Part shown: piece after piece, positions 54,118 through 61,858 of the stretch
Position numbering within the stretch: position 1 is the first letter of the stretch
Layout of the letters: every line of letters starts with the position of its first letter
Assembly (NCBI GenBank): GCA_015207365.1
Contig: JADEXA010000019.1
Span: forward strand, 1-64,000
Length of the DNA stretch: 64,000 bases
Reading direction: 5' to 3'
From: Vacuolonema iberomarrocanum LEGE 07170
Lineage (GTDB): Bacteria > Cyanobacteriota > Cyanobacteriia > Elainellales > Elainellaceae
Translations under genes and position numbers: made by a program
The notes under the pieces: generated by a model
The model's input: only the letters and a program-made list of their open reading frames with translations
Told to the model about the DNA's origin: nothing
Databases searched by the model: none

Positions 54118-55287
54118 ATGCCACTCCAATCCAGTCGAATTTTTGAATTGTTGAACGAAAAACGCGCCCAATTTTCCCTGTTCAACCAACAGGCCGGGGA
54201 TATCCTGAAGCAGTATTGGAAAGCGATGGACGCATTTGTAAACCTGTCTGACACGGGACGCGAGGCATTAATTCGTCAACATTCGGGGAAGCTGGGAGCC
54301 CGTCCGCTAGAATCCATGAATAAGGCGAAACAGGGTGTCGTATCGGCGGGCTTGCAATGGAAAAACCGAGAGGAAAGCCACCGCTGGGTGCGCGATCGCC
54401 TAGAAGGTGTCACGACCTTCGCCGTCGATGGCTCCCAAATCTACCCTGGGAAGGATCTATCACTCCCGATTGCCCTGGTACAAATTGGCTGGTTTGAGAA
54501 TCATCATCAGGCCGAGGGGGGCTACACCAAGGATGTGCAGATGGATGTGATGCCCCCAGACGAACTGCGCACGGAGGGAGGCGACTTCGCCGATCGCCAA
54601 GTCAACATGCGCCGCTACCGCATGGAAATCGATCGCCTAGTCGACTACATCGAAGCCCATTCCCAGGCCGAGCGTTGTCTGCTGTTCTTTGATGGCTCAT
54701 TGGTCGCGACCTTTGCCCAGCGGTTTGACGACGAAGCGCGGAAGTTTTACGTCGATTGCTTGCTACGGCTCTTGCGGGCTAGCGAGGCACACCGCGTTCC
54801 CGTAGTGGGCTACATCGACACCACCTACGCCGATGACCTGACTGTGATGCTGCGACAGTTGTATGATTTGCCCGATGCGTCGATGGTGCATGACGCGCAG
54901 TTGGTGAACCGCTTGCAAATGGCATGGGGCGATCGCACTCCCCTGTTTCAGTGCGATCGAGCGGATATCCTCTCGGCCTACGCGGAACACCAAGACCGCA
55001 TTGGTTTTGTCTACCTGAAAACAACGCGAGACCACTATCCCGTTCGCGTTGAGTTTCCTCTCTGGGTCGTTGAAGCTGGGCGACTCGACGAAATCCTAGA
55101 CTGGATACGCGCCGAAGTCATTATCGGCGGTGGCTACCCCTACGCCATCGAAACCGCCGACCAAACAGCTGTGCTCCAAGCGGGCGATCGCCAGATGTTC
55201 TTCCGCATCGTGCAGGAATGGGCGAGCCGAGAATCCTTAGGGCTCCGGCTATCGCGCAAGATGGTCAGCAAAATGCGACGACGTTAG
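54118..55287 (+). CDS. NurA domain nuclease
   Basis: The ATG at 54118 gives 389 residues. The NurA fold is shown by TTFAVDGSQIYPGKDLSLPIA (metal-binding Asp), LLFFDGSLVATFAQRF (second conserved Asp), VPVVGYIDTTYADDLTVML and RDHYPVRVEFPLWVVEA. In archaea NurA works with HerA in DNA end resection. The cyanobacterial versions are widespread and mostly uncharacterised, and no HerA gene is adjacent. The short gap to the KaiB-like gene implies co-transcription. Confidence 0.88.
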   Translation: MPLQSSRIFELLNEKRAQFSLFNQQAGDILKQYWKAMDAFVNLSDTGREALIRQHSGKLGARPLESMNKAKQGVVSAGLQWKNREESHRWVRDRLEGVTTFAVDGSQIYPGKDLSLPIALVQIGWFENHHQAEGGYTKDVQMDVMPPDELRTEGGDFADRQVNMRRYRMEIDRLVDYIEAHSQAERCLLFFDGSLVATFAQRFDDEARKFYVDCLLRLLRASEAHRVPVVGYIDTTYADDLTVMLRQLYDLPDASMVHDAQLVNRLQMAWGDRTPLFQCDRADILSAYAEHQDRIGFVYLKTTRDHYPVRVEFPLWVVEAGRLDEILDWIRAEVIIGGGYPYAIETADQTAVLQAGDRQMFFRIVQEWASRESLGLRLSRKMVSKMRRR

Positions 55288-55605
55288 AACAGCGCGTCTT
55301 CCAGCGCTGCTTTATGGCTGCATGAGCAGGGGGAAGGGCGATCGCTTGGCGTGCCTTTACGCGGCATCAGCCTAAGTGATTCTCCGCGCTTAAACGACAG
55401 GAAGCGGTTAGAAATTTTACCTGAACAAACTAACCGTCAATACAATATTGAAGATATCCCTTCGCCGTAGCTGGTCGATGCTCATTCTGCTATTTTCTCA
55501 ATAGCTCGTGTGAGAAAGAACCTGGTGTCAATGGTTGAGCCCTAGCGATATGGTTTGAAGTCTTTCCTACTAGCAAGTAGTTCGGCATGATAAAAAACCT
55601 AAAAC

Positions 55606-55652
55606 CCTAAAAACCTGCACCGCCCGCGCTGCGGGCGGTGCAGGTTTTTAGG
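55606..55652. repeat. Perfect 22-bp GC-rich hairpin, loop GCT
   Basis: Arms 55606-55627 and 55631-55652 pair without error. The apex CCGC-GCT-GCGG equals that of family C. It lies downstream of nurA and may terminate it. Confidence 0.8.
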
Positions 55653-55734
55653 ATCTGGTTTAATCGCACCTAACGACTTATCAGCAGCGTGGTTTAATCG
55701 ATTTCGTATACATCTTTGCCATTTTTAGATATGT

Positions 55735-55826
55735 AGCGGTGTGCAACCGCATTAAGCACAGCAACGGTTGTGTGGGGCGCGGCGCGCCCCACACAACCGT
55801 ACTTAACTAACGCGCATAGCGCTATA
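55735..55826. repeat. Palindromic repeat family C-prime, copy 1
   Basis: The start GCGGTGTGCAACCGCATTA is followed by a perfect 17-bp hairpin (55764-55780 with 55784-55800, loop GGC), ending in GCGCATAGCGCTATA. Nearly the same element flanks the other side of the apcD-apcB-isiX cluster at 59340-59433. The remaining AT-rich bases to 56200 show no gene I can support. Confidence 0.85.
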
Positions 55827-56328
55827 AATGGCAGTCAGCAAAAGATATAAGCCTATTCAAATGATTGAAAAAATAAAATACCTATTGTCGTAGATGAACA
55901 TTCTTATATTTATATATTTAGTTTATGAACAACTCTTTTGAATAATCACGCTTGGCTCTTATTCTTTATTACTAGACAGCCAGCCATTAATGATCGATTT
56001 CTCGCAGATTTTCACGAGAGAATCAGATTCTGCCCAACGCAGAATACAACATCCTGGAGATAGCCAGCTCAGGCGTCTTAGCAGAATCCATGGCCTTTCA
56101 GCCCACTGAGAAGCCATCAGATTGTTGTAGGCACTTGAGGCTTCGTAATCTCCAAAATGTCTATGGCTGGCAGTCATTTGAAGCGGTAGTGAAGAGTGTA
56201 ACCTTCCTTGCCTGAAGGAATTTCTAACTCTTTACTCCACAGATAAAGCCAGAATCGATTCCTCTGAATTATTTGGCTGGAATTGAGATTCAATCTAGGC
56301 TGTGCTGATCAAAAACACCCCACCTTAA

Positions 56329-56343
56329 TAGGAGGTTTATTTC
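56329..56343 (+). promoter_or_regulatory. Strong ribosome binding site of the ApcD-like gene
   Basis: TAGGAGGTTTATTTC places a full AGGAGGT eight bases before the ATG, the best Shine-Dalgarno sequence noticed in this window. It agrees with high-level expression of an antenna subunit. Confidence 0.7.
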
Positions 56344-56817
56344 ATGAGTATCGTGGCTAAAGTGATCGCTCAATCTGACCGTTCTGAGCGGTTTTTAAGC
56401 AGTGCAGAGCTGACTCAGCTGCAAGACTTTTTTAGTAGTAGCAATGTACGGCTGAGTGCGGCGCAGAAGCTGGCAGCAAACGAACAGAAGATTGTTGATG
56501 AAGGGAGCAAACAGTTCTGGTCGCAGTGCCCCAACACGCCTAGCAACAGCGGAAATCCTAAGAAAACCGCCCTCTGCCAGCGGGATCAAGGATGGTACAT
56601 CCGCTTGGTGAGCTATTGCGTATTGGCCGGCAATTCCAAACCCCTCGAGGATATTGGATTGGATGGCATGCGCGACATGTATGTCTCACTGCGCGTTCCT
56701 CTCGCCAATCTAAAACTGGCAATGCGCTGTATCAAGTCTGTTGCAATGAGCACCTTGACTTCTGAGGAAGCGGCATTAGCTGGGCCTTACTTTGATCAGC
56801 TCATTCGGGCGTTCTAA
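56344..56817 (+). CDS. apcD4: Allophycocyanin alpha-type subunit, ApcD-like (probable ApcD4)
   Basis: A 157-residue phycobiliprotein aligning with ApcD. It begins MSIVAKVIAQSDRSERFLSS, has the conserved KIVDEGSKQFW helix, and carries the bilin-binding Cys78 in TALCQRDQGWYIRL, followed by VSYCVLAGNSKPLEDIGLDG. It ends AGPYFDQLIRAF. The loop before the chromophore Cys is about three residues shorter than in the standard ApcD I recall, and it holds additional Cys residues. Paired with an ApcB gene and an IsiA-like gene, it fits the far-red allophycocyanin of low-light photoacclimation. The type number is inferred from context; ApcD1-3 cannot be excluded by eye. A 14-bp hairpin includes its stop codon. 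Confidence 0.9.
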   Translation: MSIVAKVIAQSDRSERFLSSAELTQLQDFFSSSNVRLSAAQKLAANEQKIVDEGSKQFWSQCPNTPSNSGNPKKTALCQRDQGWYIRLVSYCVLAGNSKPLEDIGLDGMRDMYVSLRVPLANLKLAMRCIKSVAMSTLTSEEAALAGPYFDQLIRAF

Positions 56818-56848
56818 GACATCTTTTCGTCTGCAGATGTCTTAGAAC
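56811..56848 (+). other. Hairpin containing the apcD4 stop codon
   Basis: GTTCTAAGACATCT (56811-56824) pairs perfectly with 56835-56848 across a 10-base loop. The stop codon lies in the stem. No T-tract follows, so it more likely stabilises or trims the apcD mRNA than ends it outright. Confidence 0.65.
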
Positions 56849-57057
56849 ATGTCTGTTTCAGAACACGTTCAGTATTCGAAGACAGCATATTTTCTATATC
56901 AACTATCCCTCTGATTCTTGATTCTGTGAGGGATCGGTCTAGTCTTGATATCTTTTCCCAATGCATGTCTTCAATTACGTTCAGGAATTTGGCAACCGCC
57001 AATATTCAGGCAAGGTTCCAAGCATATTCCGCACCCGTTCTGAAATTAAGACCAGGG

Positions 57058-57085
57058 TTTAAGAAATGCGATCGCATTTCTTAAA
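57058..57085. repeat. 28-base palindrome centred on HIP1, between apcD4 and apcB3
   Basis: TTTAAGAAAT, GCGATCGC, ATTTCTTAAA form an exact palindrome with the HIP1 octamer in the middle, 70 bases before apcB3. The 336-base spacer otherwise shows no gene; it may carry a separate promoter for apcB3. Confidence 0.75.
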
Positions 57086-57153
57086 ACTATTTGCATCCCA
57101 TTCTTCTGTACTAAATTTCACATCATCATTTACAACAAAATTCGGAAAGAGCC

Positions 57154-57639
57154 ATGCAAGACACAATCACTTCGGTCATTAATCCCGCTGACGAGAAAGG
57201 TCAGTACCTTGAAGGTGAAGCACTCAACACACTTAAGAAATATTTTGACTCTGGAACAGTGCGCGTCAAAGCTGCCACTCAAATTAGCTCAAGTGCCGCT
57301 AGCATTATCAGCGAAACTGTTGAAAAAAGCCTTCTCTACGGAGACATTACGCTGCCCGGCGGCAATATGTATCCAACTCGGCGCTACGCGGCATGTCTGC
57401 GCGATCTAACCTACTTTTTGCGCTATGCAACCTATGCCATGTTGGCGGCTGATTCCTCCATCCTGGATGAGCGTGTCTTGAATGGTCTGAAGGACACTTA
57501 CTCCTCTCTTGGTGTGCCAATTGAGCCAACCATTCAGGCGGTACAAGCGATGAAAGAAGTCGTCACCCAACGGGTCGGCACTGAGGCCGGGCAGGAAATG
57601 GATACCTATCTCGACCACATCGTCTCGGGTCTGTCGTAA
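57154..57639 (+). CDS. apcB3: Allophycocyanin beta-type subunit (probable ApcB3)
   Basis: A 161-residue ApcB homologue beginning [19 protein letters not shown]. It has the bilin Cys81 in [22 protein letters not shown] and Asn71, the residue methylated in beta subunits, in GGNMYPT. The end is [12 protein letters not shown]. It should pair with the upstream ApcD-like protein to form an allophycocyanin protomer. In known LoLiP strains the equivalent pair absorbs far-red light and can assemble into helical nanotubes. A GGAAAG sequence precedes the ATG. isiX follows 80 bases later. Confidence 0.92.
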   Translation: MQDTITSVINPADEKGQYLEGEALNTLKKYFDSGTVRVKAATQISSSAASIISETVEKSLLYGDITLPGGNMYPTRRYAACLRDLTYFLRYATYAMLAADSSILDERVLNGLKDTYSSLGVPIEPTIQAVQAMKEVVTQRVGTEAGQEMDTYLDHIVSGLS

Positions 57640-57661
57640 ACCTGTAGCTTCTGAACCTAGA

Positions 57662-57682
57662 TGCCCCCCGCCGTGGGGGGCA
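57662..57682 (+). other. GC hairpin between apcB3 and isiX
   Basis: TGCCCCCC (57662-57669) pairs with GGGGGGCA (57675-57682) across GCCGT. It is very stable but lacks a T-tract. It could lower read-through or set the ratio of isiX to apcB3 message. Confidence 0.6.
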
Positions 57683-57719
57683 CGGATTTGAACAGCGCTG
57701 TTGCAATCAACTTATTGCC

Positions 57720-59246
57720 ATGTATGTTTCTCAGAAAACCCAGGAGCAGTACCCCTGGTGGTCGGGCAATGCTCGATTTATTGACCTATCCAATACCTTT
57801 ATCGTGGCCCATGTTGCCCAAGCGGCTTTGATTATGCTGTGGGCTGGGGCATTTACGCTGTTTGAGTTAGCGGTCTATTCACCCGATGAACCGCTGTATA
57901 CCCAAGGATTAATCCTGTTGCCACACCTGGCAACAGAGGGTTGGGGTGTCGGTGCAGGCGGTGAGATTGTCAATACGTTCCCGATATTTGCGATCGGGGC
58001 CATTCACATCGTTGCAGCGGGTGTCTTGGCCGGGGGCGCTTATTTTCACCGGAATCGCTTGCCCGCGAGTTTGGAAGTCGTGGGAGGCCGAGCTGAAAAG
58101 TTCCACTTTGCCTGGGACGATGCACCCAAGCTCGGTCTGATTTTGGGGCACCACCTCATCTTTTTGGGGCTGGGAGCCTTACTGTTCGTCGCCAAGGCGC
58201 AGTTCTTTGGTGGCTTGTATGATGCCAACTTAGAAGAGGTGCGATTGGTTACCGCTCCCACGCTCGATCCAGCAACCATTTGGGATTACAGAACCCACCT
58301 GTTTGACGTCAACAATCTGGAAGATTTGGTCGGCGGACATATTTACGTTGCTGGCCTCCTCATCGCAGCCGGTACTTGGCATATCCTGGTACCGCCCTTC
58401 CAATGGGTGAAGGATCTCCTCTTCTTCTCTGGAGATGGCATTCTTTCCTATTCCTTGATTGGCATTGCCTTAGCTGGATTTGCCGCCTCGTATTACTGTG
58501 GCTTCAACACCTTGGCCTATCCCGAGGTGTTTTATGGACCGACCCTGGAGCTAAAGTCAGCGCTCTTACCCCGTTATTTTGAGGCTCAGCCATCAATGTC
58601 GGGCGGGTATACCAGTCGGGTATGGCTGGCGAACGCCCACTTTTACCTCGCCTTTTTCTTCTTGCAAGGAGGCTTGTGGCATTTCCTACGAGCCACTGGG
58701 TTTGACTTGGGTAAATTGCTAGACAAGTGGCAGCAAAATCTTGACTCGGCTAGCGACAATCCGTCGTTGGTGTATCAGACCGCAGGGTCAGTCCAGCCGT
58801 GCGCTCAGGGGATGCTTCAGTATGAGCAACCTGATGCCGAACCCCAGCCTTGGCTCAAGCAAGAACAGCCCTTTGAAGACTATGTGTATCGTCCGTCTCA
58901 AGGGGTGCAGCCGATGAACCTGACAGAGATTAATGGGGTCGAACGAACGCTGTATCAAACGACTTACCACACGCTGAAGGAAACCTTCTACCAAGCGGCA
59001 TCGACACAGCCTGAGGTTGATACGATGTTCGGCTATGGCAAGACGGCGACCCAACCGCTGTATGAGCGATCCAAGTCGTTGGCAAATGTGTTTACTAACC
59101 ATCAGCCAATAGATACGGTGTTCTACGAACCCAAGGCAACTCAGAACGGTTCAGGTGCAACAACAACATCGCCGACTGCAACGGCGATCGCCACCGCAGA
59201 CCCAGAGCCAAGCGCAGACCCAGAACCAAGCGCAGACGACGAATAG
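57720..59246 (+). CDS. isiX: CP43/IsiA-family chlorophyll antenna protein with long C-terminal tail (probable IsiX)
   Basis: A 508-residue protein. Residues 1 to about 345 are the six-helix CP43/IsiA antenna core: YPWWSGNARFIDLSNTFIVAHVAQAALIMLWAGAF, then LLPHLATEGWGVGAGGEIV, HIVAAGVLAGGAYFH, LGLILGHHLIFLGLGALLF, EDLVGGHIYVAGLLIAAGTWH and RVWLANAHFYLAFFFLQGGLWHFLRA. The His residues bind chlorophyll. The large lumenal loop of CP43 is absent, as in IsiA/Pcb proteins. Residues about 350-508 are a hydrophilic tail I do not recognise, with no PsaL-like or other membrane segment; it ends in two ADPEPS repeats. The position after ApcD/ApcB genes suggests IsiX of the LoLiP cluster. Confidence 0.9.
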   Translation: MYVSQKTQEQYPWWSGNARFIDLSNTFIVAHVAQAALIMLWAGAFTLFELAVYSPDEPLYTQGLILLPHLATEGWGVGAGGEIVNTFPIFAIGAIHIVAAGVLAGGAYFHRNRLPASLEVVGGRAEKFHFAWDDAPKLGLILGHHLIFLGLGALLFVAKAQFFGGLYDANLEEVRLVTAPTLDPATIWDYRTHLFDVNNLEDLVGGHIYVAGLLIAAGTWHILVPPFQWVKDLLFFSGDGILSYSLIGIALAGFAASYYCGFNTLAYPEVFYGPTLELKSALLPRYFEAQPSMSGGYTSRVWLANAHFYLAFFFLQGGLWHFLRATGFDLGKLLDKWQQNLDSASDNPSLVYQTAGSVQPCAQGMLQYEQPDAEPQPWLKQEQPFEDYVYRPSQGVQPMNLTEINGVERTLYQTTYHTLKETFYQAASTQPEVDTMFGYGKTATQPLYERSKSLANVFTNHQPIDTVFYEPKATQNGSGATTTSPTATAIATADPEPSADPEPSADDE

Positions 59247-59305
59247 AGAACATATCGAACCATTACCTAACGTGGTTTATGGTTCGATCGCTATATATCT
59301 CTGAG

Positions 59306-59336
59306 GCAGCGGATAGATTTTCCATCTATCCGCTGC
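59306..59336. terminator. Probable terminator hairpin of the antenna cluster
   Basis: GCAGCGGATAGA (59306-59317) pairs with 59325-59336 over a 7-base loop, about 60 bases past the isiX stop. It has no T-run, so Rho-independent function is uncertain. Confidence 0.4.
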
Positions 59337-59339
59337 TAT

Positions 59340-59433
59340 GGCGGTGTGTAACCCCATCAAGTACAGAAATGGTTGTGTGTGGGCGCGACGCGCCCACACA
59401 CAACCGTACTTACCTAACGCGCACAGCGCTATA
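59340..59433. repeat. Palindromic repeat family C-prime, copy 2
   Basis: The start GCGGTGTGTAACCCCATCA is followed by a perfect 16-bp hairpin (59371-59386 with 59390-59405, loop GAC) and the end GCGCACAGCGCTATA. It matches the element at 55735-55826 in both flanks and orientation, so the two lie in direct orientation on either side of the apcD-apcB-isiX cluster. Confidence 0.85.
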
Positions 59434-59476
59434 GTTTTGGTGAAAATGCTTGAGGATGCAAAGCGATCGCTCAATC

Positions 59477-59950
59477 TCAAGGGTCGATCGCAATCTCCCC
59501 TGTCATCCCCGCTTCTGTATGGCCAGCAATGATGCAGCGGAGGTTGTAGGTGCCGGTTTTTTCGGGCACGAAGACCCATTCTGCAACGGCTCCAGGCTGC
59601 AACTCTAGTTCGTGGATGGCACCTTTGACCTCGACCCCCGCCGCTTGTACCTTTTGAGTCCAAATGCCATCGGCAAAATCTTTAGACGTGAAGTAGTGTT
59701 TTGTGGGGCTGGGGTTTTCCAGGCGTAGACGGTATCGCCGTCCAGCGGAGAATTCCAGGTGGTCGGGCACGAAGACCAATTCTCCTGCTTCGGTTCCCAG
59801 TTGCACCGTCACATCCGTCATCATGCGCTGGTTGGCGGGGCTAGCGATCGCCTCTGCCTGCAACGTGCCACCGCCCAGACACAACCAACTCATCAACAAG
59901 CCCACCAGCAAGACGCCAATTCGCCTCAGTCTTGAGATGTCGAACACCAT
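59477..59950 (-). CDS. Exported cupredoxin-domain protein
   Basis: The ATG at 59950, preceded by GGGAGGAGC, gives 157 residues; the longer frame upstream is not convincing. An N-terminal signal (MVFDISRLRRIGVLLVGLLM, cleavage near LQAEA) precedes a plastocyanin-like domain. Likely type-1 copper ligands are His in TKHYFTS and Cys, His and Met in LRCIIAGHTEAGMTGEI, a complete set. It probably carries copper or electrons in the periplasm or thylakoid lumen. It is short of the family patterns for plastocyanin itself. radA lies downstream on the far side in the same orientation. Confidence 0.85.
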   Translation of the reverse strand: MVFDISRLRRIGVLLVGLLMSWLCLGGGTLQAEAIASPANQRMMTDVTVQLGTEAGELVFVPDHLEFSAGRRYRLRLENPSPTKHYFTSKDFADGIWTQKVQAAGVEVKGAIHELELQPGAVAEWVFVPEKTGTYNLRCIIAGHTEAGMTGEIAIDP

Positions 59951-60104
59951 TGCTGCTCCTCCCGTTCCAAAATTTGCTAACACTCTACAACTGCGGGTGT
60001 CGCTTTTTTCTGGCTTGATACGAATGGAAATGATTAACCACAGAGGCACAGAGGACACGGAGGAAAAGAAGTGAAGATGAGGAGTTTGAGCGTCAAGTCA
60101 AGAT

Positions 60105-61607
60105 TTAGGACTCGTCCCGGCGTCCCGCGATGAGGGCAGTGGTGATCGCATCGATCACGCGGGCAACGGGGATGATGTCGAGTTTTAGACCGGGGATTTT
60201 TTCCTGTCCGTTGGGGACGATCGCCCGCTTGAAGCCAAGTTTCATTGCTTCTTTGAGCCGTTGTTCGATTTGGGAAACGGGGCGTACCTGTCCACCTAAA
60301 CCGACTTCACCGATGAGAACCATTTCGGGGTCGACGATGCGATCGCGAAAACTGGCCGCTACAGCAATGGCTACCCCCAGATCGGCAGCGGGTTCTCCCA
60401 CGTTGATGCCGCCAGAGGAGGAGACGTAGGCATCCAGCTTGGAGAGGGGGATACCAACGCGCTTTTCCAGTACAGCCAAGATTTGCAGGAAGCGGTTGTA
60501 CTCGATACCCGTGGTGGAGCGGCGGGGAGAGGAGTAGCTGGTGGGGCTAACCAGAGCTTGCAGTTCCACAAGCAGCGGGCGGGTGCCCTCGCAGGCCACG
60601 ATGGTGGCCGTTCCCGGTGTCTCTTCATCGCGGCTACCCAAAAACAGCTCGGAGGGGTTGAGAACCTCTTCCAGCCCACGATTCACCATTTCAAAAACGC
60701 CGAGTTCCTGGGTGGCACCAAAGCGGTTTTTCACGGAGCGCAATAGCCGATGGCTGGCAAAGCGATCGCCCTCAAAATACAACACCGTATCAACGAGATG
60801 CTCCAGTACCTTGGGACCCGCGATCGCCCCTTCTTTCGTCACATGTCCCACGATGAAGAGGGACGTGTGTTGCCGCTTGGCCACCTGCATCAAGGCTGAG
60901 GTACATTCCCGTACCTGGGACACAGAACCTGGAGCGGAGGTGAGAGAGGCAAAGAAAAGCGCCTGGATGCTGTCGATCACGGCAATGTGGGGGCGCAGGG
61001 ATTCCAATTCCGCCAAAATCGTGTCCAGGTCGGTTTCAGGCAACAAATAAAGTCCACCGGCCGCTTCTGCGGTGTCGGGTGGCGCGGCGATCGCCGCTGC
61101 CGTGGAGCCATTGCCATTGGGTGCGTCTGTCTCCGTTCCCAGGGCAGCAGCACCAACCCCTAATCGCTGAGCCCGCAGTTTGACCTGCTGCCCCGATTCT
61201 TCGGCACAAACATAGAGCACGCGGCAACCTGTGCCGAGTTGGTTGGCCGCCTGCAACAACAATGTAGATTTGCCGATACCCGGATCGCCCCCAATCAGCA
61301 CCAGCGAACCGGGAACAATGCCGCCCCCCAGCACCCGATCCAGTTCGCCATAGCCGGACGGGATACGCGCTTGGGGATGGTCAGAAATTTGCTCCAGCGT
61401 AAGGGAGGCGATCGCCTGGGCCCGCAGTGGCTTCCCGGCCTTACTGCGGCTACTGCGAACCGCCTGCCGGGGATTACTACTGCTCGTGGCAGGTGCCGCT
61501 TGTTCGACTAACGTATTCCAACTGCCACAAAACGAACAGCGACCAAAATATTGCGCCGATGTAGCACCACATTCATTGCAAACATAATGCGATCGCGACT
61601 TAGACAT
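60105..61607 (-). CDS. radA: DNA repair protein RadA (Sms)
   Basis: A 500-residue RecA-like branch-migration helicase. The N-terminal zinc finger is YVCNECGATSAQYFGRCSFCGSW. Walker A is GGDPGIGKSTLLLQAANQL, and the RadA-specific KNRFG motif is in LRSVKNRFGATQELGVFEM. The C-terminal Lon-like domain contains YVSSSGGINVGEPAADLGVA. An Ala/Gly-rich insertion of about 30 residues (after GVGAAALGTETDAPNGNG) lies within the ATPase domain. It acts in recombination and stalled fork repair and appears monocistronic. Confidence 0.96.
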   Translation of the reverse strand: MSKSRSHYVCNECGATSAQYFGRCSFCGSWNTLVEQAAPATSSSNPRQAVRSSRSKAGKPLRAQAIASLTLEQISDHPQARIPSGYGELDRVLGGGIVPGSLVLIGGDPGIGKSTLLLQAANQLGTGCRVLYVCAEESGQQVKLRAQRLGVGAAALGTETDAPNGNGSTAAAIAAPPDTAEAAGGLYLLPETDLDTILAELESLRPHIAVIDSIQALFFASLTSAPGSVSQVRECTSALMQVAKRQHTSLFIVGHVTKEGAIAGPKVLEHLVDTVLYFEGDRFASHRLLRSVKNRFGATQELGVFEMVNRGLEEVLNPSELFLGSRDEETPGTATIVACEGTRPLLVELQALVSPTSYSSPRRSTTGIEYNRFLQILAVLEKRVGIPLSKLDAYVSSSGGINVGEPAADLGVAIAVAASFRDRIVDPEMVLIGEVGLGGQVRPVSQIEQRLKEAMKLGFKRAIVPNGQEKIPGLKLDIIPVARVIDAITTALIAGRRDES

Positions 61608-61858
61608 AAAGAAAAGTTAAACCTCGTTTTAGGGGATTTACTCAGCCCTGAAAATGTTCTTGACAATACTTAATCAATTAAAGGCATACAAAACTTATTG
61701 AGATTGGTACACTTTAAGCAAATTCTTAAAAAACTCTGAAGCGTAGTCTTGATAAAGATTCCAACAGCCTGCATCCCGACAACTAAGCTAATATTCTAGT
61801 AATCAGGATGAACAGAATTTAACATCCAAAAGATTCGTCTCAAGGAGTATTGAGGAAA
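61608..61858. other. radA-rpaB divergent region
   Basis: AT-rich, 251 bases, with AAGGAG at 61842-61847 that serves rpaB. No hairpin family member is seen. Confidence 0.35.

Noticed and set aside
55959..56177. 72-codon frame on the minus strand upstream of apcD4
   Set aside because: No family, no ribosome site and an unusual Trp/Leu/Ser composition; position before the antenna cluster alone is not evidence.
57683..57700. Possible tRNA T-arm (GATTTGAAC) after apcB3
   Set aside because: No acceptor stem, D-arm or anticodon arm can be drawn around it.
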